Under the pieces are notes generated by a model. It had not been told where the DNA came from. It saw nothing but the letters and a program-made list of their open reading frames with translations, and searched no databases. A stretch of DNA of 64,000 nucleotides from Anastatus disparis (lineage: Eukaryota > Arthropoda > Insecta > Hymenoptera > Eupelmidae), in assembly GCA_017163975.1 (NCBI GenBank), contig JAFFSR010000242.1, forward strand, positions 6,597,001 to 6,661,000, given 5' to 3'. This document shows, one piece after another, positions 37,132 to 52,527 of this stretch (the first letter of the stretch is position 1; each line of letters starts with the position of its first letter). Both the position numbers and the translations under genes were made by a program.

Positions 37132-40100
37132 GTTTTTTTTACAAAACAACGAAAAAGAAAAAAGAAAGAAGAAAAAAAAGAGAGAAAAAGAAGAAAAAGC
37201 TTCTGTAAACGGTTGAAGCTTTACGTACAAAACACCTGTTTCCCGTTTACAGTCTTATCTGTCCACTAGCGCGAGAGAGACAAGAGGGAGAAGGAGAGAA
37301 GAAAATGAAAGAAAAAAAAAAATGAAAAAAAAAAAGTAAAACGAGAGTGAGAAAGAGAGACAGCTAGTAGTCTACACCGCTTCATTCCCCCGCACATAAT
37401 GAATTATCAATCGTGTATTACACGTGGCGTTCCTGATAATGCGTTGCGAAGTGCCGGGTTTATGTTAGGTTGTCTCGGTGCTTATACTCTTGACTACTTT
37501 ATCTGACGCATTTGGCTCATTCTTTTTTCTTTCTCTCTCTCTCTCTCTCTCTCTCTTGTTTGCCTTGTAATACCACCTATACGGTTGTATATCACAGTTA
37601 CCTATACGGATATATTACGACACTTCTTTTTTATTTTTGCCTTATTCGATGTGTTATTCGCCAATTTATCATTGCCGACGATATTATTATTGTACGCTCG
37701 TGCGTGTATAAGCTTGTTAACTTTGTTATTTTTGAGTTGTAATAATTTAGTGCTCTAATTTCTTTCTCTCTCTCTCTTTTTTTTTTATTATTTTCAAAAA
37801 TTTTTAATGCCTTCTTTTTATATTGTGCGATTGCTCGTTGTTGAAACAAATTTTTATTAGTTTATGGAATTTTTCATTCGGGTAGTTATATAAAAATCAT
37901 CGTTCGTTTAAAATTAAATTTTATTGAAAATTTAGGTATTCGCGTGCTTTATTTTATGGTGACTAGACGTAATTTGCCATAATGTTTGATGATTTATTAT
38001 TGGTCATTTAAAAAAAAAAGAGTAAACATTGTAATTATAGTTAATTTATTAATGTAATGTGATGTAACATGTGATTTTCATAATTATGTAGTAAAATAAG
38101 CTTATATATCCATAGTGTTTAAAAGCTAAAAGTTTTTAGTTCTAAATAGTTCTCGCTTTAAGAGCATAAAAGGATATAACAGTTAAATTTTAAAGAGGAT
38201 GGCCCGTAAAAGTAAGACAATGTGATAATAATCTGTACGAAAAAGTAAATTTTTTTCTCTGTTAAAGTAGCTTTATAATTGAAGAGACTATTTATTGATG
38301 ATTTATCAATTTTCTTCAACTTCGAGTATATTCAGAAAATTTTCTTTTTTTTAAATATAAAGTATGTAGCAATATATTAAGGTAGATTCTTGTACAAACA
38401 TGTTCAGGGTAGATCATTACTTTTGTACTTTTTTAACTCTTATTTAAGTGATATATTTTTTAATTTAAAAACGATAGAAACTCATAAACGGCAACAAAAA
38501 TAGTCTAAAACTCGATTTGTATTTCAAATATTTCAATTTGTTGATAACTAAAAATTTTTTTCCATTTTTTATGTATGTATCCTTTTTATAAAAAAAATTT
38601 AGATTGCTAAAATAAAAACGGATGTACAATAAATTAAAAAACTATTTCCCATATTGTACATGTAAAACGAAAAAAAAAAAGAACTTATGCTCAACTTATG
38701 GAGTAAACGAGTTAACAAACTTTTTAAGCCGAAAACTCAGTATTCGACCTATACCCGCGCGGCACGAGTAACGACCGAATTTCCTAAAACTCATATATAT
38801 CCATCCAAACACTTCAAAAAAAAGAAAAAAAAAAAATTCAGCGCCTCGCATCGTAACTATAAAAACAGAAAAAAAAACTTACAAAAAAAATCTCACTCTC
38901 TCACATGCAAAAAAAAAGAAGAAAAAAATAAAAAGCCCATAGTTTATAACGACAACGTCAAGATAGTAGTGGTGGTAGTAGTAGTTGGTAGTAGTAGTAG
39001 CATATAGAAGGTAGAAAGAGTGAAAGCCCCGACGGCACTTATTGATTCTTACTTTGGCGAAGTATAAAAGCTGCACGCGCCTTTCGTTGTAATATAAGCG
39101 CATACACATCGACGGCGCGTTATCTCACGTTGATTTTTTTTTTTCTTTCTTCTTCGCCATATTTTTTTTTTTTTTACATCGCCTGTTTAAAAAAAAATGT
39201 TGCTACTGCGTGTTACACACACATGCACACACAGACACACACAGACACAACAATGTGCATATGCACACACATAGATAAACACGCAGGGATGCGTGACCAT
39301 CGTGTGTAAAAAGGGCGCATGCGTGCATTTTGTTGTTATATATGTTTTTAAAGTCAAGAGAATAAGAGAGTGAGACAGAAAAAGAGAGCGAGGAGGAGGA
39401 GGAAAAGAGAATTAGAGTAAGATAGAAAAACGACGCAAGTCGCACGCATACTCGCGTGACACATGCATCTCCGCATAAAAAGAGAGACAGAGAGAGAGAG
39501 CACTAGCACACTTTGCGATACTAATTGCGTGCTTCGATTGCCTACTCGATTGTTACGTCCGCGTGAGTAACAAAAAATAAAAAATAAAATTGTTAAAACA
39601 ACAGACTACTTCTCTATGTTACTTGTATTGATTTGAGACTCGTTGGTTTTAACTTTTTTTTTCATTTAATGTTATTGTTTTGATGAAAAGTGCATACGCT
39701 ATTTGCATAAAAATATTTCATTTACTCGGTGAGCCTTTTTTCGTGTTTTTTTCAAGTGCGTATTCTGTATGATTAGAAACTTTTTTATGGAAATTGGCGG
39801 TGTCGTGTTGAAATTCTTCAAAGATTCCAATCAGATTTTAACGAAAATTTGTTTTTTTTTAATTTTTTGGATTACGTAGATATTAAAAATAATTTGTATA
39901 ATATTAATTATTTATAAATACTTGAATTTTATTTTTTATCTAAAGGTATATATGTATGAGCATATTAATAAAAATTCAACTTGAATTTTGAAAAAAGAAT
40001 AAGGAAAATTTTCAAAATTTACATATTTATCAAAAAAGTGTTGACGAAACTTTGCTCTAAATTTTTTCAAAAGGCCAGTTATGCCAGTAGGGCAATACAA

Positions 40101-42844
40101 ATATATTAGAAAATTACTTACTCAGAAAATCAAGTTATTATTAGAAATGTTTATTTTTACACACATTTAATAAAAAAAAAATTGTCAATCGATACAATTT
40201 AATACTACGGAATCAACATATAGTTCTGAATGATAAAAAAAGAAAAAAAAATAATGTTATTCATAAAATTAATATGTCACATATTCATAAGAAAATTAGT
40301 TTGATAAAATAACGTGCATTAATCGCAGGCTATAATTACACCGTAACAAGTAAACGAATTAACATCTATATAATAGCAATTAACAAAAGGGTTATAAATG
40401 TTAAAATAAAGCGAAAGTAAAAGAGAAGAAAAGTAAAGGCAAGGAATAAAAAAAGAAAGAAGAAAAAAAACGAAATTAAGAGAAATTATTGCTAAGCGTG
40501 CGGTTAGGAAATGGCTCAACTGAATGATTATACTGCTCTGGTCAGCGTAATGAAAGATGGGTAAAACGCACGGTATATATGAACTTGGTATTACGTTCAT
40601 TTCGCGGGTACTTTATTTTTTTTTTTTTTTCTTTCTTATTCTTTTTATTTTATTTTATTTTCTTTATTATTTTTTTTTTCGAAGTCAGATACTAAGAAAC
40701 GAAGAGTAGTATGCTTATGCAACTTTAAAATGTGTTTAAAAAGGTGTTCCGTGCCAAGGCCTCCTTTTTTTTCGTATACGAAAAGAAAAAAAAATATGAA
40801 TACATATATACGTACGAAATGTCTCAATCCTTTCTTTTTTTTTTCTTCTTCCTTTTATTTCTGTTATCTGGTAACTCTTCGCCGAAACGCATTATCATAA
40901 ACAACTTTTTACATAGAAAGCTTAGCTTCCGGAGTTTTTGGCGTTTAATTACGGGTGTATATGTATATACCATATAAACGATTCACCTTAAACTTACTCG
41001 GATTTCTGGAATATGAATATAGCGAATTGTTATACTCACTTTTTTTACGTATAATGATAATTTAAACATTTTTTTTTTTAATTTCAGATTTAATCTCGTG
41101 CAGTTTATTCATTTTGGAAAAGAGAATGTATTTTATAAATTTTTATAAAACCGTTATTTTGCTTTAAATTATCATACAGAATTGAAAATTTATTGCCAAA
41201 TTTTTTTTCCAATCCAATATTTTTTAAATTAATCAATAAAATAAAAGCACGCACGAGAAGAGATATGCAAAATTAGCCGCAATAAGATTCACAAAAATAG
41301 CAACTAACATCTCGACCAAGGAAAAAAGTAAGAGAAAGAAAAGAATAAAGATCGCCGACAAAAGCATCACGCAGAAAAAAAATTATTCCTTAAATTGTAT
41401 GCTGACCTACCACATTATAAGTACGTTTATATATATATACGTACACCTACGCGAAAAAGTATACACATCTTATCTATCGATCTGTTGCCAACTAGTCACG
41501 GAAGTTGAGTTGCGTTGCGTTCGAAGTATACAGAAAAAAAGAAGAAAAAAAAAACTACGCTATACAAGCGCTATTGAAGTTTTGTTGTATGGATACATAT
41601 AGGTAAGTATGCACGTATATATAAGCTTTCGTGAGTGCACGTGGCACCCAGCGTAGACAAGGAAGCGCATAGTGACAAACATTTTCAGTGTATGCAAAAA
41701 AAAGAAACGATGAGAGAGAGAGAGAGAAATTAAATCTAGGTTACGGATTGGATTGTTATTCTTTTTTGCGAATGGATTTTTTTCTATACTTTTTTTTAAA
41801 GGAAGGAGGATAAAAATTAAATGAAATTCTAATTTTTATGGCTAAAAAATAAGAAATTGACAATTCAATCATGCACTTTGGTTTCGAAAAAAAGTGACGG
41901 TAAAAATATTAATTTTATGCATTTTTAATAGAGATATAATTTATTTATTTTTGAATATTCAAATAAATCAACCTATTTAAAAGTTAACTTTTTAATCTAT
42001 TTTTAATTAACGGTCTTATTAAAAGTTGATTAATTTACAAGTTACAAGGAAATTTAGCATACGTGCTGTGTAAGTATCGTGAGTTTAAAATTCATTATTT
42101 TATGCTTATGATACCATTCACACAATAATTTTCTCTTGATAATACGTTCGCCATAAATAAAATTTAAATTACGTTTAATGATTTTTGCAATGTTATTTTA
42201 CTATTCATAGAATTTTTGAAAAATCGTTAATCAAATTGAAATTTTATATAAATTTTAAATAGTAAAAATTAAAAATAATAAACGTCTTATGTGTCATTCT
42301 TTTACATGGCAAACATATATATGTAACAGTGTACGATAACTTAATACTTAAATTCTAAGAAATTTTCAAAAATCATAAAAAATTAATAATTTATTTCTAT
42401 CATAATTTCATTTAAAATCAAATAATAGAAAAATTTTCAAATTAATCAATCCTATTAGCGTTCAATATTGAATTTGTCTACATATTTGTTTTCGTATTTC
42501 TTTTTTAGAAGCATAACACAATCTACACGAGTTAAACAATCCCATTGCAACCACCCGCAAACAAGTCGACTCTTAATACCAATCCCTCGCTTTTGCCATA
42601 TGAACTTCGTTAAAAAAAAAAATAGAAAAAAAAAAACAAAAAGAAAAAAGCTAGAATACAAAAATCTGTTAAAACTCTTAATAAACTAGAGCGAAAAAAA
42701 AAAGAAATAAAGAATTTTGCCCCTTTCTGCCATGGCGAACAGTTTTATATGTATATTCGCGGTGGTTGTAAAACACCGAAATTACATGGCTTCGTAGTCG
42801 TTATACGTTGTATATAACCGTACCAACACCTGTTTTTCACTTAC
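37132..42844. other. Non-coding AT-rich DNA, probably intron or intergenic
   Basis: No supported coding exon. It contains the (CT)n run at 37529-37556, A-rich tracts at 38820-38935, CA-rich sequence at 39210-39290 (alternating ACAC/ACAG) and a GA-rich tract at 39360-39500. Open frames here are Lys-rich or Phe-rich low-complexity translations. Confidence 0.5.
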
Positions 42845-42905
42845 CAGGCAAGAAAAGAGACACGGAAAAAGACATTGCTGTACACCTCGTTCTCTCTTCT
42901 TCTAT
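42845..42905 (-). other. Candidate leader exon ending in a strong donor
   Basis: On the minus strand the stretch ending TTTTCTTGCCTG is followed by GTAAGTG at 42844, a textbook donor. The exon's 5' limit cannot be set: further upstream the sequence is a long GA/A-rich tract (42895-42960 read on this strand), which is unlike an acceptor and more like the leader of a first exon. It is a possible alternative first exon of the BTB gene. Confidence 0.3.
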
Positions 42906-43301
42906 CTCTTCTCTTTCTTTTTTTTCTCTTTTTTTTTCTCTCTCTCTCTATTTTTTTTTGTTCATGATGTTACATAAGGCGTAGAAGCGCAAGCGGAGTT
43001 ATTTATGTGATTTTAGAGGTTTTCTTCGGGTCAATCCGTTTATACTATAGCAGCAAAAGAGACACGCGTGCATTTAAGCTTGTGTTTTAGAAAAAAAAGA
43101 GAGAGAGAGAGAGAAAAAAATATGTATATACACGCGTTTACCATCGCGCTATAACTTATTCTTAATAATGCTTTATTCTCTTTAACTATTTGTCGCGCCT
43201 TTAGTGTAATCACTGATCGCAGAACCACTAATGTTAAGTGAGTTTATAAATTAAATTAAAGCGAGATTGATTTTAATCGTTGTTTACTTTCGAATAGAAA
43301 T

Positions 43302-43503
43302 TTTTTTTTTTTTCGTCGCCATATTTGTGCTATGCTATTTTTGCGATGCTAATCAGCGACGGAGCCCGTAAATATGTCTGTGAACAAAGCACATGTAGCG
43401 TACATTGGTGCTTGCATGATTCAGCCGAGAGCGGGATTCGAACTCGGAACCTCGAGAATACGAATCCAACGGTATACTGACTGAGCCACAGACCGGCTCA
43501 TAC
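43302..43503 (-). mobile_element. tRNA-derived SINE with poly(A) tail and target-site duplication
   Basis: Read on the minus strand, the element begins with a tRNA-like head. It has an A box TGGCTCAGTCAG (43488-43477) and a B box GAGTTCGAATCC (43445-43434), the internal promoter of RNA polymerase III genes. A body without tRNA similarity of about 105 nt follows, then a 13-nt A tail (43313-43301). ATAGAAAT occurs directly at both ends (43294-43301 and 43504-43511), as expected for LINE-driven insertion. The head folds only partly as a tRNA: GCCGG of the acceptor stem pairs with the far end, but the T stem has mismatches. That fits a SINE, not a working tRNA gene. No second copy was spotted in this window. 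Confidence 0.8.
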
Positions 43504-43511
43504 ATAGAAAT

Positions 43512-46500
43512 ATTAATCTGTAGGATTATTGTTCACGCTTTAGACTCTACAGAGTTGAACGAGAGTTTTTAATTTAAGATCATTATATTACGCATTTAAT
43601 TTGAGTCAAAAATAACACTATAAGATTCTTCGAAACTCAAAGTATTTTATTTATAAAAATGTTTGATTTGTCAAGACAATTGAAATAAGAAAATATCGAA
43701 TGATTAAAAATTTACGATTCTAGATGCATGTAAACGTCAATTATTAAATTTCCACAAAACACCATAAATTTTAATTACACTTAAACATTTAACTATTTCA
43801 AGCCTCTTTTAATTTACAATCCAAAAAATTTTATTTCTAACGTTATACACAGTTAAAATAACAAGACATGTTGTTCAAAGCGTTAAAATTTGTCATCGTA
43901 AATATTTCTTTTCCTTTCGCCTTTAACTTATACGAGAAGCATTGCGCTTATGCAGATATATACGCTTACAATCAGCGCATCTTGTTTTCAAAAGTATTCA
44001 CAAATATGCACAAGTTTTTAATGGATAACTACACAAGTTATTCTGTTACAATGTCGCACGCATGCATAAAGCTCGTTTAAATAAGGTGCAGCGAATATAT
44101 AGCGTACACAAGAGAGAGAGGGAAACTATGTATCTCTGAGATAGCGCGTTAAATAAGACGAAATAAAAGAAGAAGGATGTGAATAGGAAAAAGAAATAAA
44201 CACGAGGATTAAATTAGAATGGTTAAATCGTGATTAATAAAATATCATCGCTAATTAATAAAATGACATTTTTGCTTTATCGTTTCTCGAAATCATGTAA
44301 ATTTTAATTAAATATTACATTTTGTAAGTTATTACGATTTTAACTTTTCATTAAGATTTTTCGTTAATGATGATTTATCGAAATAAATAAGTGAAAAGCG
44401 AATTGCGTAATGATGAAAAAAGTTAAACATAGTTTTTGAATTTCAAGTATAATAAATAAAGAAAAAAAAAATGTTTATAAATAAGGAAATAATAATTTAA
44501 AAAGCTAACAAGTCTGATATTTTTTTTTCTTTCGTTTCAAACGCAAAATGAGCAATAAAACTTAACGACCTAATTGTGCATAGAAACGGCTTCTTTTCAA
44601 TGAATAAAAGCATAACTTTTTATTATTTTTTTGCATATCTAATAATTCTTTAATACGAATTATACGTAACATTACTTAAGCTATCGCTAAAATTAAAGGA
44701 TTAGATTAGAAAATTAATTTAATTATGTCACAATTATTATGACGTTAAAGGCAATAAATTGTAAAGAAAAAATTAAGTAACAAATGATATAAGTTAAGTA
44801 TAGCAGCAATGAATCATTAACTACCGGTATTGTGCCCATTGCATGAATCAACTTTAAAATATGACATAATTTTAAAAATATTTCTAATACATTAACTAAT
44901 GAGCTATAAATACCACTTAATATTGATATTAGCTTAAAATATAAAAAAGTAATAATATCATTTTAAACGATCTTTTAACTTAAGGATTAAATTTATCTAT
45001 CGGGTAAAATATTCGGCTAATGGTACGTTTACCTCGCTTAATTAAAAATAAATATACCAGATACATAATTGACTATTTAAAAAGTGATAAATAAGCGATA
45101 ATATTTGACTAATACAATACGCCAATGTTAATTGTCAAGAAAACGATAACACTGAGAAAGTTATAAAGTCTTTATAAAACTTTGAAAAATTCAAAAGGAG
45201 CTCTTTGCTTAATTGATAAGGCGTATACAACATCGTTTCAAAACTATCTCAAGTTTTGAGCTACGCAGATATTAAATGGAAGAAATTAAAGCTTTAACAT
45301 ATGTTTATCACAAATTAAATCTATTAAGACGAATAAAAAAATCTTGTTACCATAAAAAGAGAATTGATCATAAACGTTAGTATATTTCTAAAAATTATGT
45401 AAATATTATAAATATTGAGAGTAAAAAAGGATAAATAAAACATTACAATAAAGTATTTATGGAAAAATCAAATCTTTTTTAACTATCAATTAAAATTTCA
45501 ACGATTTAAAATTGAATTTTTAAGTACTTATATATACGAGGTGTAATACGTGCATAATACATATAGTTTTTTTATTTCGACGCAGTGAGCGTTCGCCGCG
45601 TAATGTGTAATTAGCGCGTGCGTTTTATGCAACTACTAATTCTTCTCCTTCTTCGTTATTCTTTTTTTTTTTATTTTTCTTTTTACTATATCTTCGAAGC
45701 AATTCTCGCAGGCTTTTTGCAGACACACGACTACGCAGTCTTTTTTTTTTTCCTATTCAACGACTATTTTTTTAAAATTTTTTTCACTCGACTGTTTTAT
45801 TGCGTTTGTAGAAACTTTGTTTCAATGCAACAAGCTTTGATCGTTCATTAGACAAGATTTTTCGTTTTTTAATTTTTTTTTTTCCAATGCTCGATGAGTG
45901 CGCTTCTTTTTTTTTCTCGTATACTTAATTCTAGATCTTCTAGACTTCTTTTATTTTTTGTCATACAAAAACATGCACGCACGATCTTATATGTTGATTA
46001 GTTATGACGTTTGTTTTTTTTTTCTCTTCTCTCGAGCGGACGTTTTTTTTTCTTCGGTCAATAATTTTTTTTTCATCGCGCAAATGTCAACTTTGCGTTA
46101 CATAGTAACGATGTACGTATTTTTCTTCTTCTTTTTTTCTAAATTATTCTACGCTTGAAATGTAATTATCAACTTATTACACTTTTTGCGCTATTAACTT
46201 GTACATACAATGTTTGCTTCGACCTTGATTTTATTTAATATTAAAGTATATCAACTGTGTGTTTGTAGGTCTTGATTTCATTTGAAAATTCTAATGAATA
46301 TTTAATTTACTTTTATATTCTGTGATACAGTTTCAAAAGAAAAAAAAAAGAAGTTTGATTTATTTAAAAACGGTATCCAATTTGCAAAGTGAATTTTTTT
46401 TTTATTTCAATAGTTAGAATAAAATTTTTAATACGAACCTTAATAAATTACGTTTTAACTTTAATCTGACCTTTAAAAAAAATAACGTTTTGTTGGTATA

Positions 46501-49500
46501 ATATTAGCGAAATACATTGACATATTTGCATTTTAAAATTTAATGATGTATTTTATATTAAGAGGATTTATTTGCGTGAAATATTTCAGTGTAAATAGTT
46601 TGTAATTTTGAGTCAATATCATTTGTTTTAAAGGTACTATTAAAGTAAGTTAAATATTTAAAATTTTACTGCTATTATGGTCATGAAATTGAGGTTCATT
46701 AAAACTTATAAATAAATTCGATTACGTAAAATTAAATAAACTAAATTTAAATAAACTAAATAACTTATAGCTTTGTAAATAAAAGAAGCATTATAAAATA
46801 AGTTTTATCCAATCCAGAAAGAATTAAATGATGAATAAAAAATATAACCTTCAATATCTCAAGAATTAATAGATTTTGTAAGTTATGCATTTAAATATTT
46901 AATAACTACCTATTCATATAAGGTGATATCTAATTTCTCAATGAATTTCGATTATTTTTCATGATACATTTTTTACAATCAATAATACACTGTATCTTCA
47001 TAAATGTACATTATACCAAGCACAACAAAAAAAATGTAACAAACTGTTTATCAAAATTAGCTAGCAAACAGTACACTGCAAGTTTATACGCACGTCAATT
47101 TCACGCGTTTTTTCCTCTTTCCCTCCTCCTCCTCAAACATTTCAAAAGAACCGAAGAAAGTATATAGAACTTTGAAATAAAAAGCCGTTGAGCGTATATA
47201 AAACTTTACTGAAACCTGTCTTACCGGTAATGACTTTAACTACTGATACGGGTTATTTTACAAAAAAAAAGTATAAGAAAGGAGCGTGACACAATCAGTC
47301 GTGAATTATGACAAAAAAAGAGGAACGACTTTTAAAAAGTATACAAGGGAAGATGATACTTTATTGTGCGTGTGATATTTATTTAATGAAATTTAATGTA
47401 TATAAACAAGCAAATTATTTTCATATTAGTGGATGGTTTATGAATTAGTGCAAATTATTGTTTTAATTTTAAAATGATAATCCATTATAAAGGATAAAAA
47501 AACCACTAATAATAATTTTATTTTGATGGTTACGAGAAGAGGAATAATAAAAAAAATGTGGTTTTATAAATTTATGTGCTTGACTGGTAAAAAAAAGAAG
47601 AAGAATAATAAGAATAAGAAAAGAAAATTCATGTGTTGTAAAGTTTATGAATGGTTGCACGCAAGAATCAGTTCGAGACCAATACATTGTAGATAAAAAT
47701 TATGAATTAATAACAGTAATCAAAACAATTTAATAGCTTAATTTGCATCCTTTATAATTAGCAAAGATGTTTTTTTCTTTTGAAAAAATAAGAAAAAAAA
47801 AGGAATATACGAGAGAATTTCATTAACATAAATTAATCACTTTATAATTCACGGTTATAATACTGCTCGTACGAACGAGGAACGTTATTTCAAAAAATCA
47901 TTAATCAATTTTTCCATCTCGCTTTAATTAACGATCGTGCAAAGAGAAATTCGTTTTTTGGTCTTCAACTTTGAAAAAATTTTTTTTTTATCTTTTTTTG
48001 AACTTGAATTTGGTAAAATTTTTCAAAATTGCGCAAGAAATATGTCGCTTACGTTGAAGCCGAGATAAAATGATATTATTAGAATTTTTTAAATTAATTT
48101 TTTTCTGATCATAATTTTGAAGAATATAAAAAGAAACCAGTTATTAATTAATCAAATATATACTCAAAACGTTAGATAAGAAACCAAAAAAGAAAACAAA
48201 AAAAATTAGTTTAAAAAAGTTTCTTTGTCGTTAATCAAACTTACGAAATTTCCAAGCTGTGAAAACAAAAGCTTTTGAAAACTCTAATAAAAAGTCAATA
48301 ATAAAAAAGCATATGAAAAAAAAGAATGTTCTAAAAACTTTGGATGAAGAAAGAAAGAAGGAAAGATGTAAACAAAGAATGAGATAACGAGAGATCTGCA
48401 TGAAAACGTGGTATAATGTACGTGTCGAATAAAGAGAATCATTTGGAAACAATTCAAATGGTCTTTAAGTTGAAATCCCTAAGAATATCTCAGTTAGTAA
48501 CCGTCGGCTTATATCTCTTATACATACGCACGTGACTGTCTTATATATATATAGTTGAAAAAAATCTTTTATATACATACCGTACATGCATATATATGTA
48601 TATATATATCGTTAAAGTTATGGCTTTGTAAAATGTTAACAACGTGCATTTACGTACTCTCCTTCCCTCTCTCTTTCTCTCCGCGAGGATCTCGTAAAAG
48701 TGAGAAGGATATAAGCATTGACAGCAAAACTCGCCCTTGTATTCTAACCATCCTCTTTTCTTTCTTTTTTTTTTCGTTTCTTTTTTTTACTTTTTTGTTT
48801 TACACTCTTTGCAACTTGTTCATCGTTTTCTTTTTTTTTTTCTCTATCTCTCTCTGTCATTCTCTTTCCTGTCTGCATTACTTCGCTACTGGATTTTAAA
48901 GTTTTTTTTTTGTTGTTTAGAGCTTTACTCAATTGGTTGTTTTCACGAGAGGACAAAGTGTGCGCGCTGTGTCGTAGGGTAGTATATTTGTGGCTTCGTC
49001 GTTTTTATATGTTCTGTATGAAAGTACATTTTCAGATATATGCGTAAGTTATTATGATGCTTGATTATTGTTGTGAACGTCGTTGGCTATGGGTTATTGT
49101 GTGAACAGTTGTTTTTCTTTTTTTTTTATAAAACTTTTGTAAAAGTTTATTACTAAAGCTATATTCTTTTTTTAGCCGTTTCATAAGTGTGCCAAGTCTA
49201 TTTTTATTTCAATCTATAGCTTTGATATGTACTATTAATTGTCAAATTATATAGCATGACAATATCAACAGAGAGAAATATTTTTATAATTTTTTACTTT
49301 TTTCAAATTAAAATAAATATATCATAGAATTTTTTTTTAATTTGCATGAATAAATTAGTCTTTAACATTGCATGACAGGTTCTAAGTAATATTCTTTTTT
49401 TGTTTCAAGTGCATATCAAAAGTGCATATGTCATGAATAATAAAAAAAGCTCTTATTTAGTTGCATAATGTAGTAAGTTATTTTTTATTTTCATTTCTAT

Positions 49501-52488
49501 GCAAGACTTACGCACGTTAATTTCATAAATACATTTTTTTTTTCTTAGAGTGTCTCTCTCACTTTTTTTTGTCTATATTTTTTTTATGTACTTAAGTGTA
49601 GAGTCAATTATTAATTGAACGTTTTGTACAACATTGTACAAAATGTAAGTAAGCACGTGTGTTATTAAGCGGAATGACTTTAACTTGAATAAAAAAAATA
49701 AAATTATTAATTTTTATGTAAATTTATTCAGACAGATAAAGTAATGAGATAAAAAATATAAAGATAATGTATTTTACATGAAAACTGAAATTTCGTAAAT
49801 TACAACTACACATTTTAATTTATTTAATAATTTTCCATGCTTGTTTTTGCGTTAAAAGAAATTATGTAGCAGAAATTGTCGTCGCGGTCAGATTTATTGC
49901 GATTATGGATGGAATAAAGTATTAAAATTACTAAAATTTATTAAAAGTATCTGGAATTTTATTATATTATGGGCAAATATCACGATGAATTATATTAATT
50001 TCTTTATATAATATCAATATATCTAATAGATACTACAACTTTAGCACATTTTTATTATAAAGAAAAGTGATTTTCTCAATATTACTTTTCTTTATGTGTT
50101 AATATTTACAGAAAACAATTTATTATTTATAATACTTATTGTGTATATTTAAAAATAAAAATTCACTTGAATTAAACTTATTCAAGCACATATTTCAATG
50201 AACTTTTTCATTAAACTCATAAATAAAGTACAACGCCTGATCGATTCTTAATAAAGTTTACAGTAGCTCAATTTACAGCTTATTAAAATATCAAACACAT
50301 AAATTTCCATTGATACAACCCTCGCAATGAAGCAAAAAGAAAAGATTAAAGAAAAATATCGCCAGCCAAGATTGAATTCTACAAAGCAGCCAGCATTCAC
50401 GTGAATATCATATTTTAAGACAATCAAAACAATATAACCATTAAGTCGTCCCTTTTATTTCCGCGTGTACTTCGAAGGAAAAAGAAATCTCAGCGCTTTC
50501 CCTTCCATTCTATTGGCTTTTCCTTTTGTGTTTAACGTCACCACGCAACGTTTCTCTTATACTCGTTAGTTTTCATCAGTGTATATAAACCTTTACTCCA
50601 CACCTCCGCATGCGTTACCTTTTTTTTTCCTTTTCTTTCTCTTTCTTTTCGCTCTTTCTTTCTTTCTTTCACGTTTCACAACAGATAAGGTCGTCGTACT
50701 TGGTAAATTTTTCGCGTCGAGTTTCCGCAAGAGAGAAAGAAGAAGAAAAAATTTTGTATGTGTGTATATATGCATGTGGCGTATATATGTATACGTGTTC
50801 AATATATACACCTACAGTTGTCGCGAACGCATATATACACGCGTCGTTAGTCGACTTTTACTCTTAACGACATAAAGTTAAAAGTCTTCGCCCGCCCCCA
50901 CTTGTTCTTTTTTTTTGCGCGACAAAACGAATGAAACGAAGAAACGTTAAGAGATGATAGGTACCAAGTGTATGTATGTATATATGTTACAAGTATACGT
51001 ATATATGGAAATATAAAGAGAAAAAGTTGAAGAAAAGAGAAGAAAGCCAAAAATGTTGTGAGTTTGAATTATGAGACGCGGTTGTAAATCGGCAAAGCTG
51101 ACGCTATATAGCACAAAATACAATATACAAAAGACTGAATATGTGACGGAATGACTAATAAGGCGGACGTTAAAGAGACTCTTAAATTTGTCAGATGTGC
51201 CAGTGGGTTATATTGCGAGGGATGAAAATAGGTGTGGTGTTTAATATTTTTTTTCCTCATTTTTTTCCTTAAAGATGCTAAATTTTATTATTTATCGTAA
51301 TGAGTATTTTCATAGAATAGCGTAAAAGATTATTTGCACTCAGATTTTTTTTCTCGAGGTATCTTTATGGAGGATTGTTTTTTAAAATAAATATTCGCGA
51401 TTATGTTCTGCAGTAAAAAATTTATTTATTTTTTTTATTTCAAGATTGCTGTTTCTCTAATAGAATGAAAACAAGAAAAAGGATTTTTTTTATTTCTTTC
51501 TTTTTTTTATGTAAGTAAGCTTTTCACGTACTTTGGATACTTTTTATGAGTTTTCTCATTTTTTTTTCTCTACAACTAAGCTTTGAATATAGTGTCGTCG
51601 GCATTGTTTATTCCTAAAAGACGGCTACTTTTTTTCTCTGCTCCTTCTAAAATTAGAAGGAAATTGAATGTGACCGTAAAAGTTTTATTCGTTATAAATT
51701 TTATTTCTCTTTTCATTAAGTTAATTGTACCAAGGTATTAATAGTTATAAAACAAGAAGAAAATTTATTCGTCTAATATACTTGTTTGCGTTTTCTATTA
51801 AATAAACTAAAATAATAAAAAGAGAATGCTCACTGTTTCCAAAAGTTATTTTATTGGAGCCTTTCGACATTTATGAATTGTCAGACCGTTTCCTAACTTT
51901 ATCTACTTGTGCATATGCTTTCGATAATTAATTCTGCATGCATCACTTAAAACAAACAAGACAAGTGGTATTAAAGCTAGAATAAAAAAATACTATACTT
52001 AGCTTTAGTAAACATGAGATTAATTTTCAATTGTTAATTTAATGAAATTAAGTCAGTTAAACTAGTTCTTCGTTTATTACAAGTACTTAATCTTATCTGA
52101 AATAAAAAAAAACACTGTAGCTTAAGAAGAGACCGGATACATTGTTTTATTGCGTAGTTTTTGGGCGTGATGGGATCTACGAAATAATCGTTAAAATCTA
52201 TCGCTCTTCTCTTATCGAATTTTTCGTAAATCCTTTTGTACTTAAAAACTTTACGATAAAATATTTATGTTATTAATCTAAAATGTACTCGTTAAATATT
52301 TAGTGGATGATATCATTTATTTCTGTTAAGGTTAAATATTTTTAAATAAACGATGAAAGATGTAAATCTTGTCACCTCCAAAGATCTAATAAATTAAAAA
52401 AAAAAGAAAGAGGGAATTATTCAATGATTAAGATTGGTTTTCATATAAAGTCATATAAAGTTCCACTAAAAAAATTCGTAACAAACTT

Positions 52489-52527
<39 letters not shown>

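Noticed and set aside
43420..43500. Functional tRNA gene on the minus strand
   Set aside because: A and B boxes are present, but acceptor and T stems have mismatches and the sequence continues into a body with poly(A) tail and target duplication, so it is a SINE head.
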